Shown one piece after another: positions 1-11,530 of a DNA stretch of 64,000 bases. A model generated the notes under the pieces. That model was not told where the DNA came from and did not search any database. It was given only the letters and a program-made list of their open reading frames with translations. A program made the translations under genes and the position numbers. Location: contig OY728120.1 in NCBI GenBank assembly GCA_963277665.1, forward strand, positions 423,962,138 to 424,026,137. The letters are read 5' to 3'. Origin of the DNA: Viscum album (taxonomy: Eukaryota; Streptophyta; Magnoliopsida; Santalales; Viscaceae). Each line of letters opens with the position of its first letter. Position 1 is the stretch's first letter.

Positions 1-779
1 GTGACTTTCAGTGACAGACCCTCGGGAAGTACGAGGGAAACATCTTAGTCATGGAGACAGTGAGCTGGCTCGAGGACCCGATGATAGCTTTCAGCTTGAT
101 CTGGTCTCTGAGAGAGTACTGGGTTCCTCTAGAAGTATTCCAAATGTGGGTAGTGGCGCATCAGTGGTGGAAGCTCTATCTTATAGAGAAGAGGGAGGCT
201 GATGTTTTGTAGACTGATTCGAGAGGGAATTCTGGGTTGAATTCCACTCTTCCATGATGAAGGTAGAAAAGAGGCAGGATCTACTCTCCCTTCAGTAGGG
301 GAACATGTTAGTGAGGGAGTTGAGGATCAAGTTCAAGTATCTCCTTTATTTTTCCCCAGACCTTTTTTCCAGATGAGGAGTCTCGGGTGAGACATTTAGA
401 GGAGGCACTCTGACATTCTCTTTAGTTTGTTGGAACTCCCTTCACCCTACCAAACTACTTGAAGGTCTAGAAGAAGGATGAAGTGGTAGAAAGGATGAAC
501 ATACAGGGAGGTCACCGTGAGAGGGGAGCCTATTGGTCTCCTAAAATGGGAAGTCTTTCAGCAGTAGGCCTCTAGTGTTAGGGACTTCTAGGTTTCGGCT
601 AGTGGGAAGGAGTCCCAAACAGTTCCATTTACAATCTCTCGTCCCTCGCCCATTCCATGCTAGCCTAGGACCGAGGTGATTCATTTTTGGTATCCATGGG
701 CACCTTTGGAATCAGTCCCCGGACCATTTGCAGTACTATGGGGGTGGGCAGGTTCAGTGCCCACCTCAGCAGTAGTAGT

Positions 780-1300
780 TTCTAGCAAGGACCTTTCAGC
801 AGCAGCAGCAGCAGGGACAGTGTGCTCCTACTCCTCTGAGAGAAGACGTTGTAGGCGGAGGCCGACCCCAGGGTGCTCCTCAAGGACCACTACCAAGGTG
901 TGGTCAGGGAGGAAATAGACAACCGAGAGGTAAAGAATCTAGGTGTGGGCAGTTTCACGCTGCAAAGGTAGCAATTCTGATAGGGCTAGAAGTCGTTAGA
1001 GGTATGATTGTCTAGTTTAGCACACTTGCATGTGCCTTGTTTGATTCAGGAGTTTCACACTCCTTTGTTACACCACGTCTAGCCCACGTCTTGGGCCTAG
1101 AAATAGAGAGACTCTCTATAGGCCTAGATCTTAGTACACCAGTTGGGGGTCATACAATCTTATTTAATGATTGTCGAGGATGCAGACTGATGTTGGGGCC
1201 GCATTAGTCTAGTGGGGATCTCCTTCTGCTACAAATGTAGCCATACAATGTCATCCTAGGAATCAACTGGCTATTTTCTGTGGATGATGTTATCGAATTC
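780..1300 (+). pseudogene. G1 gag tail and aspartic protease remnant
   Basis: At about 798-830 a CAG run encodes a short poly-Gln linker, typical of the low-complexity end of gypsy Gag before the protease, followed by a Gly/Pro/Arg-rich stretch. At 1038-1067 the plus strand reads FDSGVSHSFV, matching the FDSGA(S/T)HSF active-site motif of retrotransposon aspartic proteases with the catalytic Asp kept. About 190 bases on, ILGINWL matches the ILGMDWL flap/C-terminal motif, with Asp replaced by Asn. Frames shift between these motifs, so no protein could be made. Bases 1-780 probably contain more gag, but I recognise no domain there. Confidence 0.72.
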
Positions 1301-1501
1301 TTCTAGAGAAGAGTCATGTTCTCCAATAAGGATGGCCAACATGTGGATTTTGTTGGCGAACAGTGTTTTCAGGTGGGGAGACAGTGTGTGGAGACTCTTT
1401 TTTCTAAGGTGGCTAATCTTTCAGCAGAATCAGGGGATGTAGAGATGATGGATGTTCCAAATGCTTTCATAGATTTCCTAGAAATTATTCCTTAGGAGGT
1501 T

Positions 1502-2150
1502 GTGACTCTACCCCCTCGACATGATGTTGATTTTGGGATATACTTACAACCCGGTGCCCATCTAATTTTGATTTCTCCTTATCGGATGACAACTTCTGAG
1601 TTGTTGGAGTTGCTGATTCAGATTGAGAGGCTGATGAAGAAGGGTTTTTTCCGACCCAGCGTGTCTCCATGGGGTGCTCTAGTCTTTTTCTCAAAGAAGG
1701 AAGATGGTGGTCTTAGTCTATGCATAGACTACCAGAGATTGAATCAGGTAATGGTCAAGAACCATTACCCTCTCTTAAGGATAGATGATCTCTTTGAATA
1801 GCTGAGGGGAGCAGGTTGGTTCTTTAAGATCGATCTGTGGTCTAGGTATCAACAGTTATGGGTGAAAGACAGTGATATCCCAAAGACTGCTTTTAGGTGA
1901 AGGTATGGGCACGTTGAGTTCATAGTCATGTTGTTCGGTGTTATGAACACACCTTATGTGTTCATGGGGCTCATGAACTCTCTTTTTCGTAAGTTTCTAG
2001 ACATGTTCATCATTGTGTTCATCGATGACATTTTGATCTAGTCATGATCAGGGGAGGAAATTACTAAGAACCTCAGGATGGTCTTAGAGATCCTTCGACA
2101 TCACCATCTCTATGGGAATTTGTCCAAGTGCAGGTTCATTACACTGAAGT
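1502..2150 (+). pseudogene. G1 reverse transcriptase remnant with intact FIDD site
   Basis: The RT would copy element RNA into DNA inside virus-like particles. An open stretch at 1502-1800 begins with [11 protein letters not shown] and contains the gypsy RT signatures [18 protein letters not shown] and [12 protein letters not shown]. After a TAG at 1801 the same frame continues with [10 protein letters not shown] and reaches VFIDDIL at about 2015-2036, so the two catalytic aspartates survive. It then ends at LSKCRF near 2145. The expected ~60-residue connection to RNase H (the GHVIS...FLGLAGYYRRF region) is absent, which points to an internal deletion. Several other stops and a TGG-to-TGA-like change are visible. 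Confidence 0.9.
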
Positions 2151-2205
2151 GCATTTCTGTTGACACACGGTGAGCAGTGTTGGGCAGCTTTGATAGCTTT
2201 GACTA

Positions 2206-2665
2206 GAAAGGACCAGGCTTTCACATGGAGTGAGTTGTGTTGGGTAGCATTCAGATATCTAAAAGAAAAAGTTGGTTAGCACTCCAGTACTCAGGTTTCC
2301 AGAGGAAGGGGTGTCGTATGATGTGTTTTTTGATGGTTTTGGTCATGGCCTGGGGTGTGTGCTGATGCAACATTGGGGAGTGATATCTTATGGGTCTAGG
2401 TAGTTATGTCCTCATGAGCATAACATTTCCACCCATGACCAAGAGCTTGCAGCAGTGATGATCGCATTAAAGTTGTGGAGGCAATAACTCATCGAGGAGC
2501 ACTTTATGGTATTCACAAATCACAAGAGTTTGAGGCATATATTTACCCAGTGGGACATAAACTTGTGACAAAAAAGGTGGGTGAAGTTTTTTCAAGAAAA
2601 AAATGTTGAGATCTCTTACACTGAAGGTAAGGGTAATGTTGTGTTCGATACCTTGAGTTGAAAAT
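2206..2665 (+). pseudogene. G1 RNase H remnant
   Basis: The segment resumes the gypsy polyprotein directly after the deletion with LTRKDQAFTWSE, then a frameshifted stretch. From about 2310 it reads FFDGFGHGLGCVLMQ, corresponding to YSDASKKGLGCVLMQ of the RNase H core. The first catalytic Asp is retained as DG. THDQELAAVMIALK (EL...A catalytic Glu region) and FTNHKSLRHIFTQ (Asp of TDHKSL changed to Asn) follow. The end, GKGNVVFDTLS, matches GKANVVADALS. RNase H would remove RNA from the RNA/DNA hybrid. Stops and the Asp-to-Asn change make it inactive. Confidence 0.85.
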
Positions 2666-2929
2666 CACATAGGGAAGTTATTTTGGAATCTTGGATGCAT
2701 GGAAGGAAATATAGGAATTGGTTTCCCTGCACCTAGATGCAAGGGTGGATGGTGGTAGAGGTCGTCTATTTAAAATGACATTGCAGTCCACTCTGTTGCT
2801 GTAGGTGGATGAGTCTCAATGAGGAGACTTAGAGAGTGAAGTGATGCGCAGTTGTGTTAACCAAGGAAATGCTCTGGAAGGGTAGTTAGAGGATTGTCAG
2901 AATCAGATTATTTTCCAAGGGATGTTGTT

Positions 2930-3835
2930 TTTCCCAGAGATGATGCATGCAGGAGTTCTCCCTGAGTTCCATAAAACACTCATACCGGTACACCCATAAG
3001 TTTTCAAGATGTACTAAGGCCTGTGGGAACAGTTTTGGTGGCCCAGGGTGAAATGAGCAGTGGCGGAGTTTATGGAAAGATTCCTAGTATGTCAGCAGGT
3101 GAAGGCTGAACACCACATCCCAAGAGGATTGTTGTAGCCTTTAGATGTAACCGAGTGTACATGGTAGGTCATCTCAATGGATTTTATCACAGGACTACCC
3201 AGGGTTCAAGGAGGCTATGATGTTATCTGTGTAGTGGTAGATCAACAAATGAAATTGGCCCACTTCCTGGTGATCAAGGAGTCAAGTGCGGTAGATGACA
3301 TAACAAGAAGATACATGGATGAGGTGGTGTTGTTGAATGGAGTTACAAGGTCCATAGTCTTGAATAGGTATGCACAACTTACCACATGAGTCTGGAGGTT
3401 GATACAGCATGCTTTTGTCACCTAGTTACACCTTAGCACTGCTTTCCACGCCCATATAGATGTGCAGACAGAGAGAACCATCCCAACATTGGAGGATATG
3501 ATATGGGCATATGTTTGGGTCTTTGGGGGATCCTGGGAATGATATTTTCTATTAGTATAGATTGCCTACAATAATAGATATCACTCTACTATTGTCATGA
3601 CACCGTTTGATGACTTTTACGGAAGGTCGTGTCATTCTCCCGTGTGTGGGACCGAGGTTGGGGAGGCAGGTGTTCCTGGCCCAGATGTAGTGAAGAGAAC
3701 AACAGAGAAGGTTCAACTTATGGATGAGAGGATTGAGGCATCCCAGGACCAGCAGAAGTCATTTTCCAATTGTAGGAGGAGGCCCACGGAGTTTGAGGTT
3801 GGCGACCTTGTTTTTTGGAAGGTTTCCCCTTAACA
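2930..3835 (+). pseudogene. G1 integrase remnant
   Basis: The zinc-binding N-terminal region is visible as a degraded HP...MY...WWPR stretch ending in FLVCQQVKAEHH at about 3085-3118. The catalytic core starts at 3177 with MDFITGLPRVQGGYD (first catalytic Asp present) and runs through KLAHFLVIKES. The second-Asp motif SDRD is mutated to LNRY near 3360, and QTERT near 3467 keeps the Glu. From 3597 a 78-codon open stretch starts MTPFDDFYGRSCHSP and ends RPTEFEVGDLVFWKVSP, the conserved C-terminal GPY/F-type region. The enzyme would insert element cDNA into chromosomes; the lost second acidic residue and in-frame stops make it non-functional. Confidence 0.88.
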
Positions 3836-3944
3836 CAGGAAATGAAGGTTCAGTAAGGGGAGAAACCTCTCTCCTAGGTTCATCAGAAATTTCTAAGTGT
3901 TGGGGAAAGTCAGTGAGGTGGCTTATTAGCTAGCATTTCCACCT

Positions 3945-4215
3945 CAGTTGGAAAGGATCAATGACATTCTCCAAGTATCCCAGCTTCGTAGATATTTACA
4001 CGATGACTCCCATGTAATTGAGTATGTAGAGTTGGTTATAGGGGATGATGCTACATTCATGGAGTGACCAGTGAGGATTGCAGATCCAAAGGAGAATGTG
4101 CTTTGTGGACAAACCAGCCCCTTGGTTCGTGTGTTGTGGAGGCATGATGCCATCGAGGTGAGTACTTGGGAGTGAGAAGCTCAAATACGTGCCCAATACC
4201 CAGGGCTATTTTGAG
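3945..4215 (+). pseudogene. G1 integrase C-terminal, chromodomain-like tail
   Basis: After a frameshift the polyprotein continues with ILQVSQLRRYLHDDSHVIEY, matching the FHVSQLRKYVPDPSHVIEY motif of Tekay/Del elements. It then reads PVRIADPKENVLCGQTSPLV and VLWRHDAIEVSTWE, ending in AQYPGLF. This is the position and sequence type of the chromodomain-like tail that may guide integration to particular chromatin. A TGA interrupts it after STWE. Assignment to the chromovirus branch rests on this block. Confidence 0.75.
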
Positions 4216-4323
4216 TTTTGTTCTCTTTTGTTTCTTAATTGTTTGTGATGTAGTGGTTGACCTTGTTGATTATGAAATGTGTTGATTTTCCTGTTCTATT
4301 AATGTGTGTGAAAATTCATAACT

Positions 4324-4338
4324 ATGGGAAGGGGGACC
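4324..4338 (+). other. G1 polypurine tract (candidate)
   Basis: The purine run GGGAAGGGGGA followed by CC and then TG is the usual arrangement of a PPT next to the TG start of a 3' LTR. It lies about 110 bp after the end of the pol remnant, as expected. The LTR partner is outside the window, so the junction cannot be confirmed. Confidence 0.5.
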
Positions 4339-4748
4339 TGATCCCTTGTCAAGTCACATTAAGGTGGATGTGATTAATCCCACGTGGGTGAGTCAGTGCC
4401 TCCCAATGAAGATTGTTTCTTGACATGGAGGAAGGGACTCCCTAAACCATATGATTGGATAGTTTGACCTTAACATGTTTTTGTGGTTTCTCAAGGGAGA
4501 GGTGTTCCAAGATGTCTAGGGTGGTTTGACCATGAGAGGTATCGTTCGAGGTGGATGTTTAGAAACCTCTCTGTACATTGGGATAATTTTTTATTCTCGA
4601 GGTTGAGAATAGTTTTAGAGGTATCTAATGTAATGGATCAGACACTCTTGGTACATTACTTTTCGAATATCCTGTGTCTGGGATGCCCTGAACCCCATTA
4701 GTATGTCTGGATCCGAAGGGCAGTGTATCGGTGGTAGGATGTCCGCGT

Positions 4749-4843
4749 GGTGTCACCCATCGGTGAGTCACCAATCAGTGGGGCACCAAACGGTGGGGCA
4801 CCGATCGGTGGATCACTGATTGGTGGGTCACCGATTGGTGCCA
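4749..4843 (+). repeat. 15-bp tandem array of self-complementary units
   Basis: About six tandem 15-bp units of the type GGTGGGGCACCGATC run from 4749 to 4843. Each contains or approximates the palindrome CACCGATCGGTG, so each unit can form its own hairpin. In one frame it reads as a five-residue repeat, but the context is an LTR and no protein is inferred. Confidence 0.85.
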
Positions 4844-6967
4844 CATGGGATTTTTGGGTTTTCTTCGCCAGTTTCCCCAAAATGCCACTTTTGAACCTTT
4901 TATCCTTTTTAAAGCAGTTTAAAGCTGTTTTAGCCCCATTAACATTGTTTTAAATCCCCTACATCCAGGATGACCCTTAATGAACCTCTTTTCATCTCTT
5001 TAAATGAAATCATTTAACGCACTACTGTTATGGCAATCCCTCTGATGAGAATTATTAAATAAAAATTAATTTCATTATGTGTAACCGTCCAACCATGTGG
5101 TGAAACCATGCTCAACCATTAAATCCGTTCAAAATTTATATCTCATAACTCCAATATCCCGCCTTTTATCACATGAGAATTCATTGTTTCTTCTTCTTAG
5201 TTGGTTTCTTTTCCTTTCCATGGTTCATTATGAGTCCCCCTTCTCAAGGCTAGTATTGTGCTTGTGCTAGATCCTTCCCTACTCATTCTTAGGGTCCTCA
5301 TAGTTCCTTCCCTACAAGACGCACATCCCTAGTTATTGGAATGATGAGAAAAACATTGATAGTTGATCATCCAAGTAGGGTTATTCCTTCGTCACTCTTT
5401 ACAGTGTATCATGCGGGGTGGGTATGATAATTTTTCCTTCAGTGATGGATGCAACCAAACCTTAATGAATGTAATAAACAGACTTTTATGGAATGAAGGG
5501 GTGTGTTTGATAATGTTGCTGTACTCTTTTACCCTTTCTTATATGTTGTGAATTGTTTGAGCTTATTTCAACTAAAAATCTTGGTCGTTGGTGGTCTTTC
5601 CTTGCACACTAATGAACCCCTATCTTCTGTGATGAATGAATGGTGATAACATGAATAATGGTTAATCACAAAACTCTATTGATTAAATGGATTCCCAATA
5701 AACAATAATCCTTGTGTGATCACCCTAGTTAACCAAACGTTAAGAAGGAACTTAATGAATGGTGTGTTCAAATTTGAAATTAAATCCCTTACTCTATTTT
5801 GATGATGTGTATGGTTGATTAATCTTGATGCTTATGAGGTGACATGGATGGGGATGGGATCCCCTGTTGTGGTGCAGTTGTTGGTTTGTGGATATGAGGC
5901 CATCTGGGGCCATATGTTGGGGCTTGTTTTGGTTCCAGTACATCAAGGGATCTCACAGATCCTTTTTGTTATTGTGACTTTACCAGAAAATCAGTTGTGA
6001 ATGCTTAAATTGGTTCTTGGCTATGTTTTTCCTTCCTTGGCTTGTGGTTATGCCTGTTAGTTTCCCCGTAGTGACGAATTATTTAAATGTAATCACTTGA
6101 ATATGAAAAAAAGAATGGGTTCAATGAGGAATTGTTTTCTGGGAATGAGTTATGACTTGGTTGTGGCTATGGTTCTTCTTAAGAATGAATAGTAACGACA
6201 ATGTTTGTGTGTGGGATGGTTTTAGAACCCCTAGGTTTGGATGAGTGCTCGTTTACCAATATGTATAATTTAGTTCGTATGATTCTTATTCACGCCCACC
6301 CAAGTTGATCACTTCGTACCGAACACCCCCATTTCCTTGGGGAGGGTGTCTTTTCCAACACTCATATGAGTGGCTGGTTATTAGATCCTTTTCTGCTCCA
6401 TTCCCCATGTAGCCCAAGACACTTCGGGAAGGCTATGATGGCCTGAGGTCCATTTTAGCCAATGATTCTTCTGGCAGGGTACATTGTGGTGGTTGGCCCA
6501 TGTTTGTGCAGGAAGGTTGTTTCAAAAGTGTTTTTGGGATAGGGACCAAGTGTCTTTTAGCATAGCAGTAGTTTTTTGGGCCAAGGTGCATACTGGCATG
6601 GCTACATGTTGTTGTGGTGGACCAGATGTTAGCAGGCAGGATGTGTGGTTTTGGTAGCCTATGTGTTTGGGGGTGGGGAATGGTAGTGGGATTATGATAA
6701 GAATGGTGGTAGGGGTATGATGCATAGGATATCATTAATAAACAATGGTATAGTGGTGTGGGGTACCTAAATATTGATGTGCTATTACTATTACTTTACT
6801 TGACTAATGTTATTTGAGGAGTGTTCCTTGATGAGGTGGGGTGGGTAGTTTCCTTGCTAGTTGTTTTGGTTTTCTCCTTTTTCTCATGGGGCATTAGAAT
6901 GTCTCCCCCACTTGTGCACATGATCTTTTGGGGTTTCCTTCTGAGTATACCTGTATACTCACCCTAC

Positions 6968-6977
6968 ATATATAAAG
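6968..6977 (+). promoter_or_regulatory. TATA box in the probable G1 LTR
   Basis: ATATATAAAG is a good TATA sequence on the plus strand, the coding strand of G1, about 2.6 kb into its LTR. It would mark the U3/R junction. Call by motif and position only. Confidence 0.4.
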
Positions 6978-7439
6978 TTTCATTCAGTGTACCAAGATTA
7001 CTTCAATGACCATGCCAGACCCTACTAGTTAGGATGCTGGGACCGTTGACATTGCTACTTTTCTTTTCATTTGGTACTTTCTTTTGGAGTTTATTGTATT
7101 TTTTTAGCACTTATTATTAGAACATGCATATGGGTATGGATTGTTTTGTCCTTACTTTTACTTCTATGTTGGGTGTTGTTTGGGATTTACTATCTTATTT
7201 CTCGATCCTACAAAATAAAAAGGGCAATGACTTATATTTTGTATGTGATTCTATACCCTTAGTTATAGTCACCACTCCAGGACCTATTGAAGCTGGGTCT
7301 TGGGGGTCATTATCTCTCATTAAACATGAGGAAGGGAGGGTCTATAAATCTATTGTCCCTTCCCTCATCTTGGTGAAGGCAGGTCATGAAAAATTGATCA
7401 TATCATGATTATCTTACCATTATTCCAAAACTCAATGCT

Positions 7440-8800
7440 AGGGACAATTTTGAAAAGTATATAAAAGATAAAAACTCCAGGTTGTTCTTACAAGATGAAT
7501 GGTAGTTCATTTTTCATTCATAGAATAACTAAATTATAATCTTCCCCCAATTTAATTCGGCCATCCACCCATGTATTCTAAAAGTGTATAATGAAATTAA
7601 GACTAATTTTTGGTGCTCAGGTATAAAGCACCAGATGATCGGTTATTTAATGAGATATCTCACTTGTCAACATGTGAATTCTAAATATCATCTACTATCA
7701 TTTATGTTTCAATTTATGATTTTTATAGTATAGAAATTAGAAAAAAAATCATGAAATTTTTAGACATTCTACCATGGACACTTGAGAAACATGATTATAT
7801 TTAGGGGATTATGGAAAACCTCACTAATTCTACACACTTTATTCCAATTAAAGAGTTATAAACTTTATAATATTTTGTGAAGATATATATAGATGATTTT
7901 ATTATGTTTTCTAGTGTACTAGTTTCTACTATATCTAACTAAAACCATAGATTCAACTCATGTTTTTAGTGATCCTTGAAACTAGCCCATAGAAATCAAT
8001 TGACCATGAGAAAAACATATCTTCCATAAACAAATGGACAGTTACAATGTATTAACTAGAAATTGGAAGATATAATAAAATCTTTTGTTATGGATTTCTA
8101 TGGTTCAAGGGAATATTAGTTGTCTTTAGTGGAGTTTTCAAATAATAGATATTATGAATCCATGAATCATATAGATTACCTTGAGTAATTATATATTCAT
8201 CCAGGTTGAACCTCGCTTTGTTTTATAGAGTTTAGGGAACCTTTATTGATTAAACCTAATCATATCCATGAGAATAATATGAAATTCTGTAAGATAAGGA
8301 AATATATGGTTATTGCATGAAGACACCATAAGTCTTATAAATATCATCATCATCATCGATTATCTTTTTATTTTGGTAAGAATGTATTCTAAAAAGTTTC
8401 ACCAAGAATGGTTTTTCATCATCTCAATATGAAAATAAAATTGGCTCTTCTCTATATCGATCCATTCATGGTTCTGTTAACTATTAGCAATGTTGCATAT
8501 CTGTTAGCCTTACCACCAACATTCATTGTGGTTTATAGTGTTTTCCATGTTTCCTAGTGGATGAAATATCATTTTGACAATAGGACCATGATTTATAGGG
8601 AACATGTTACTCCTGAACATAATCCTAAATTCACCCATACCCCAATTTGTATAATAGATAGATAATAAAATAAATTTTATTTAAGACATATCTCTTTGGT
8701 ATGGGTATTATGGGAACACAGTCAAATTCAATTGTATACATGAGAATGAGAGAAGTTCATGCTAGAGAAATGGACAGGGAATTTCAATAGAAATTAAAAC
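7440..8800 (+). pseudogene. G3: gypsy integrase and C-terminal tail vestige
   Basis: No long frame remains, but several integrase landmarks occur in correct order and spacing. HP...VYNEIKTNFWCSGIKHQM then RYLTCQHVNSKYH (7562-7695) is the zinc-binding region. WTLEKHDYI and NLTNSTHFIPIKE (7780-7860) are the start of the catalytic core. VSPRM...LALLYIDPF...NVAYLLALPPTF...YSVFHVS (8385-8557) is the C-terminal region. A decayed PLVKVLW...WE-like tail follows to about 8790. RT and RNase H are missing upstream, probably lost at the junction with the G1 LTR. It is more degraded than G1 or G2, so probably older. Strand is plus. Confidence 0.75.
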
Positions 8801-9069
8801 ATCCTAATTTCAATGAATAGAATATCCAATGGAAAAAAGAATGTAATGCTTTGAGTTTGAGGTATTTGATAATTTATTGCATATTTTTAAGTCTTTAAAA
8901 GATTATATTTGGTCATGGTATGTTTCTAGAACGATTTTATATGTTTTGGAAGGGTTATAAATAGTGATCAATTTGAGAATGGTTAGGGTAAACCATATAG
9001 AATACCAAGGAAACTGTGTGATGGGTGACATTGTTCTCTAGGTAGGCACATAGTTCTAGGAAACAATAA

Positions 9070-9180
9070 TGTAACCCTGAAAATTTTAATTTTTTTATAG
9101 TAGTTTTATTTATGGTTGGTTAATTTTTTTCCAAACATTGCTCCCTAAACATTCATCCATGGGATTTTTCAAGTATAAAT
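9070..9180 (+). mobile_element. Start of the G3 3' LTR, interrupted by copia C1
   Basis: TGTAACCCTGAAAATTTT begins about 270 bp after the end of the G3 pol remnant and has the form of many plant gypsy LTR starts. It is cut at 9181, where the C1 copia LTR begins. The rest of this LTR should lie beyond C1 (after 23,067), but I could not identify it. Confidence 0.5.
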
Positions 9181-10439
9181 TTTTGGATCATTATATCTGA
9201 AGTATACTAACTCGGATCGAAAGAATATGTTCGTAATAGATCTATTACAAGAGGGGGAGTGAATTTTAGTCTTCAAAACATTAGTTTAAAAGTACTAAAC
9301 TAATTCAATCCACGTACATATTCGATTAAAAAAAGATAAAATTTGGACTTGGCCCTTATTCATTTTACAAAAGTATTGTAATCATGATTGATTTGGATAT
9401 ACAAAAGTAAAAGAATCATAATCTAGAAAGATAATATTAAAATAAATTAAACATAACGTAATAAAAATACATTTTATTAAATAAGAGTGTCTCATATTCA
9501 CAGCAGATCTGATTAATATTTTAGATTGTTTATCGTATTAAGAATCATTATGTTAAAATAAAACACACACACAAATGAAAATAAAACTTTTAAGAAACTA
9601 GTAATATAAAATAAATAATGTAATAATGACTTACAAATATTAAAAATAATAGATCTATTTTAACCATAAGAGTAAGGTTTTTAAAACCCTTGGCTAAATG
9701 TATCGCTTATTTTATACTTACATGAATGATTTTTTTTCCTTAGATAGGAAATACCTCTATATGAATATTGGATTCTCTATCTTCCTAGCCTCAGTATCAC
9801 TCAATCTGAAGGATTTTCTCTATCATTCGATCCTCACAATCCCTTGATCAGAAGATTGGATTCTCCTTCTTTCAATCCATGAAAGACCCTGATCGTAATC
9901 ACCAATCAAGCACACGTTTAAAACATAAAACACTATATAAAAACAACTTGGACAAGGTTTCCTTAAAACTAAAAAACTCATGAAATTTACGATGAATAAG
10001 AACTACTCATATAAGCGGTGTAATCTCCATACAATTATAAAAAATTGGGTTTATCCAACACTAGGGATTTAACAGCGCTCGCTAAAATCACATTTAAAGA
10101 CCCTCGTTTTCATTGCTAAAAAGCATTGTTAAAGGGGGTATTTAATAGTGCTTTTTTAACGTTTTTAAAGGGGTTATTTAATAGCTATAAACAAAGAATT
10201 GTTAAAGGGGAGCCTTTATCTATGATTTTTACAAGAATTATTATAGGCCCACCCTTTATCATCACTTTTAGAAAATTTCTACGAAATGTTGTCATTTATC
10301 AGCACTATTAAAAAAATGCAAATATAGGGGGGTGGGGGTAGCAGCACTATTTAAGAGGCGCTGATAATGACCCCCTTTACCAATTATTTTTGAGAAGTGA
10401 AGATTAGAGTATAATTTAAAAAAAATCCTCAAAAAAATA

Positions 10440-10443
<4 letters not shown>

Positions 10444-10472
<29 letters not shown>
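10444..10472. repeat. (AT)n microsatellite
   Basis: About 14 uninterrupted AT dinucleotides inside the CACTA remnant. Confidence 0.9.
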
Positions 10473-10475
<3 letters not shown>

Positions 10476-11449
10476 ATTTAAATATAATAAATAATTTTTA
10501 AAATATGTTTTAGATATGGTAAATATGAATTTATTCTTAATATAAATGGTATTTAGTGAAAATGGAATATAAAATAATTACTAAAAAAATTAATGAATAA
10601 TTTATTTATTATAATATAGTAATAGTAATTTAATATCAATTTTAAGATAATAAAAATAATGAAATTAAAGAAATATCTATACTAAGTTGAAAACATAACT
10701 CGAACTTAAAATGACAATATCTTTCGATTTGGGTGTCTGTTTGGACTCTACCACATATCAAAATGAAGCCTATGACGAGCTCTATGACCTTAATAGAATA
10801 GGTAAACCTATGCCACATTTTTTTACTCCCAAAAAGTTCCACAAGGCCTTCAAAATTGTGTTTTTAGTTGGGGTACCCCGATTCCTTAACATTCAATGGA
10901 CATTTCACATCGTTTAATGAGATTTTTTTTATTTTTAGTGGGTATTGAATTTATTACAAGGTAATAATTTCATATTGATATTATGGATTTGAAATTTTAT
11001 CATTTTTCCGAATGTAATTTTATTTATAATTAAATATATGCATGTTTTCTTATATTTACTTATAATAAATCACTCATAAAATACATATATCAACATATTT
11101 TCATAAAAATGTATACTCTAATATATGTAAATAAATAAATATTCTAATAATGTATTTGAAAAAATATCTTACCATTTCTCACATTCTAAAAATATATTTA
11201 CAATTCCTATATATACATATATGTCTGTATTAATAAAAAGATATATAATTATATTATATTCTAGTATATGAAAATAAATATAATATATAATATAATTTAA
11301 AAAATATAAGTATATATGTATCATACACATTGATATATGGTATAAATGTATTTAAAAATAATTATTTGAATAAATGAATAAAAAATATATGTTTAAAAAT
11401 ATATGTTTATTTATAAAAATAAATAGAAATATCATTAAACAGACAACAA

Positions 11450-11530
11450 AACTACATGGTATAGTGGTAAAGGTTTTCCCTTTTTTAAGGCTAATTGTAG
11501 GGTTCGAATCCATGTGGGTGCGCATGTGGT
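11450..11530 (+). ncRNA. tRNA-derived (SINE-head-like) segment in the CACTA remnant
   Basis: TGGTATAGTGG (11457-11467) fits the RNA polymerase III A box and GGTTCGAATCC (11501-11511) fits the B box. Their starts are 44 bases apart, the same spacing as in a tRNA gene. The sequence between does not fold as a full cloverleaf and the acceptor stem is poor. A SINE head or tRNA pseudogene is therefore more likely than a working tRNA gene. Confidence 0.55.

Larger units (their letters stand above)
1..4215 (+). mobile_element. G1: decayed Ty3/gypsy (Tekay/Del-like) element, internal region, 5' part missing
   Basis: A continuous series of gypsy polyprotein remnants in the order gag tail, aspartic protease, reverse transcriptase, RNase H, integrase and chromodomain-like tail lies on the plus strand. 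This domain order, with integrase last, defines Ty3/gypsy, and the C-terminal block ending in a VLWR...STWE-type stretch is that of the chromovirus Tekay/Del group. Every domain is broken by frameshifts and stops, so the element is dead. The 5' LTR, primer site and gag N-terminus lie to the left of the window. A PPT and probable 3' LTR follow at about 4.3 kb. Separate entries describe each domain. Confidence 0.88.
4339..7250 (+). mobile_element. G1 probable 3' LTR (right boundary uncertain)
   Basis: The sequence after the PPT begins TGATCCC and carries no protein similarity. A 15-bp palindromic tandem array lies near its left side (4749-4843). A strong TATA-like ATATATAAAG lies at 6968-6977 just after a TATACTCACCC motif. 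Long non-coding sequence with one promoter near its right side fits a Del/Tekay LTR. The right end could lie anywhere between about 7020 and 7410, because the next recognisable sequence (G3 integrase) starts near 7440 and no second copy is present for alignment. Confidence 0.5.

Noticed and set aside
4747..4953. ORF with a five-residue Pro/Ile/Gly repeat
   Set aside because: It is the translation of the 15-bp palindromic array in an LTR; both strands are open for the same reason.
6433..6735. 100-codon minus-strand ORF in the G1 LTR
   Set aside because: Low-complexity His/Pro/Thr-rich translation of GT-rich LTR sequence, no domain, and it overlaps another chance frame.
11450..11530. Functional tRNA gene
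   Set aside because: A and B boxes are present, but the acceptor and anticodon stems do not pair properly; better explained as SINE head or pseudogene.
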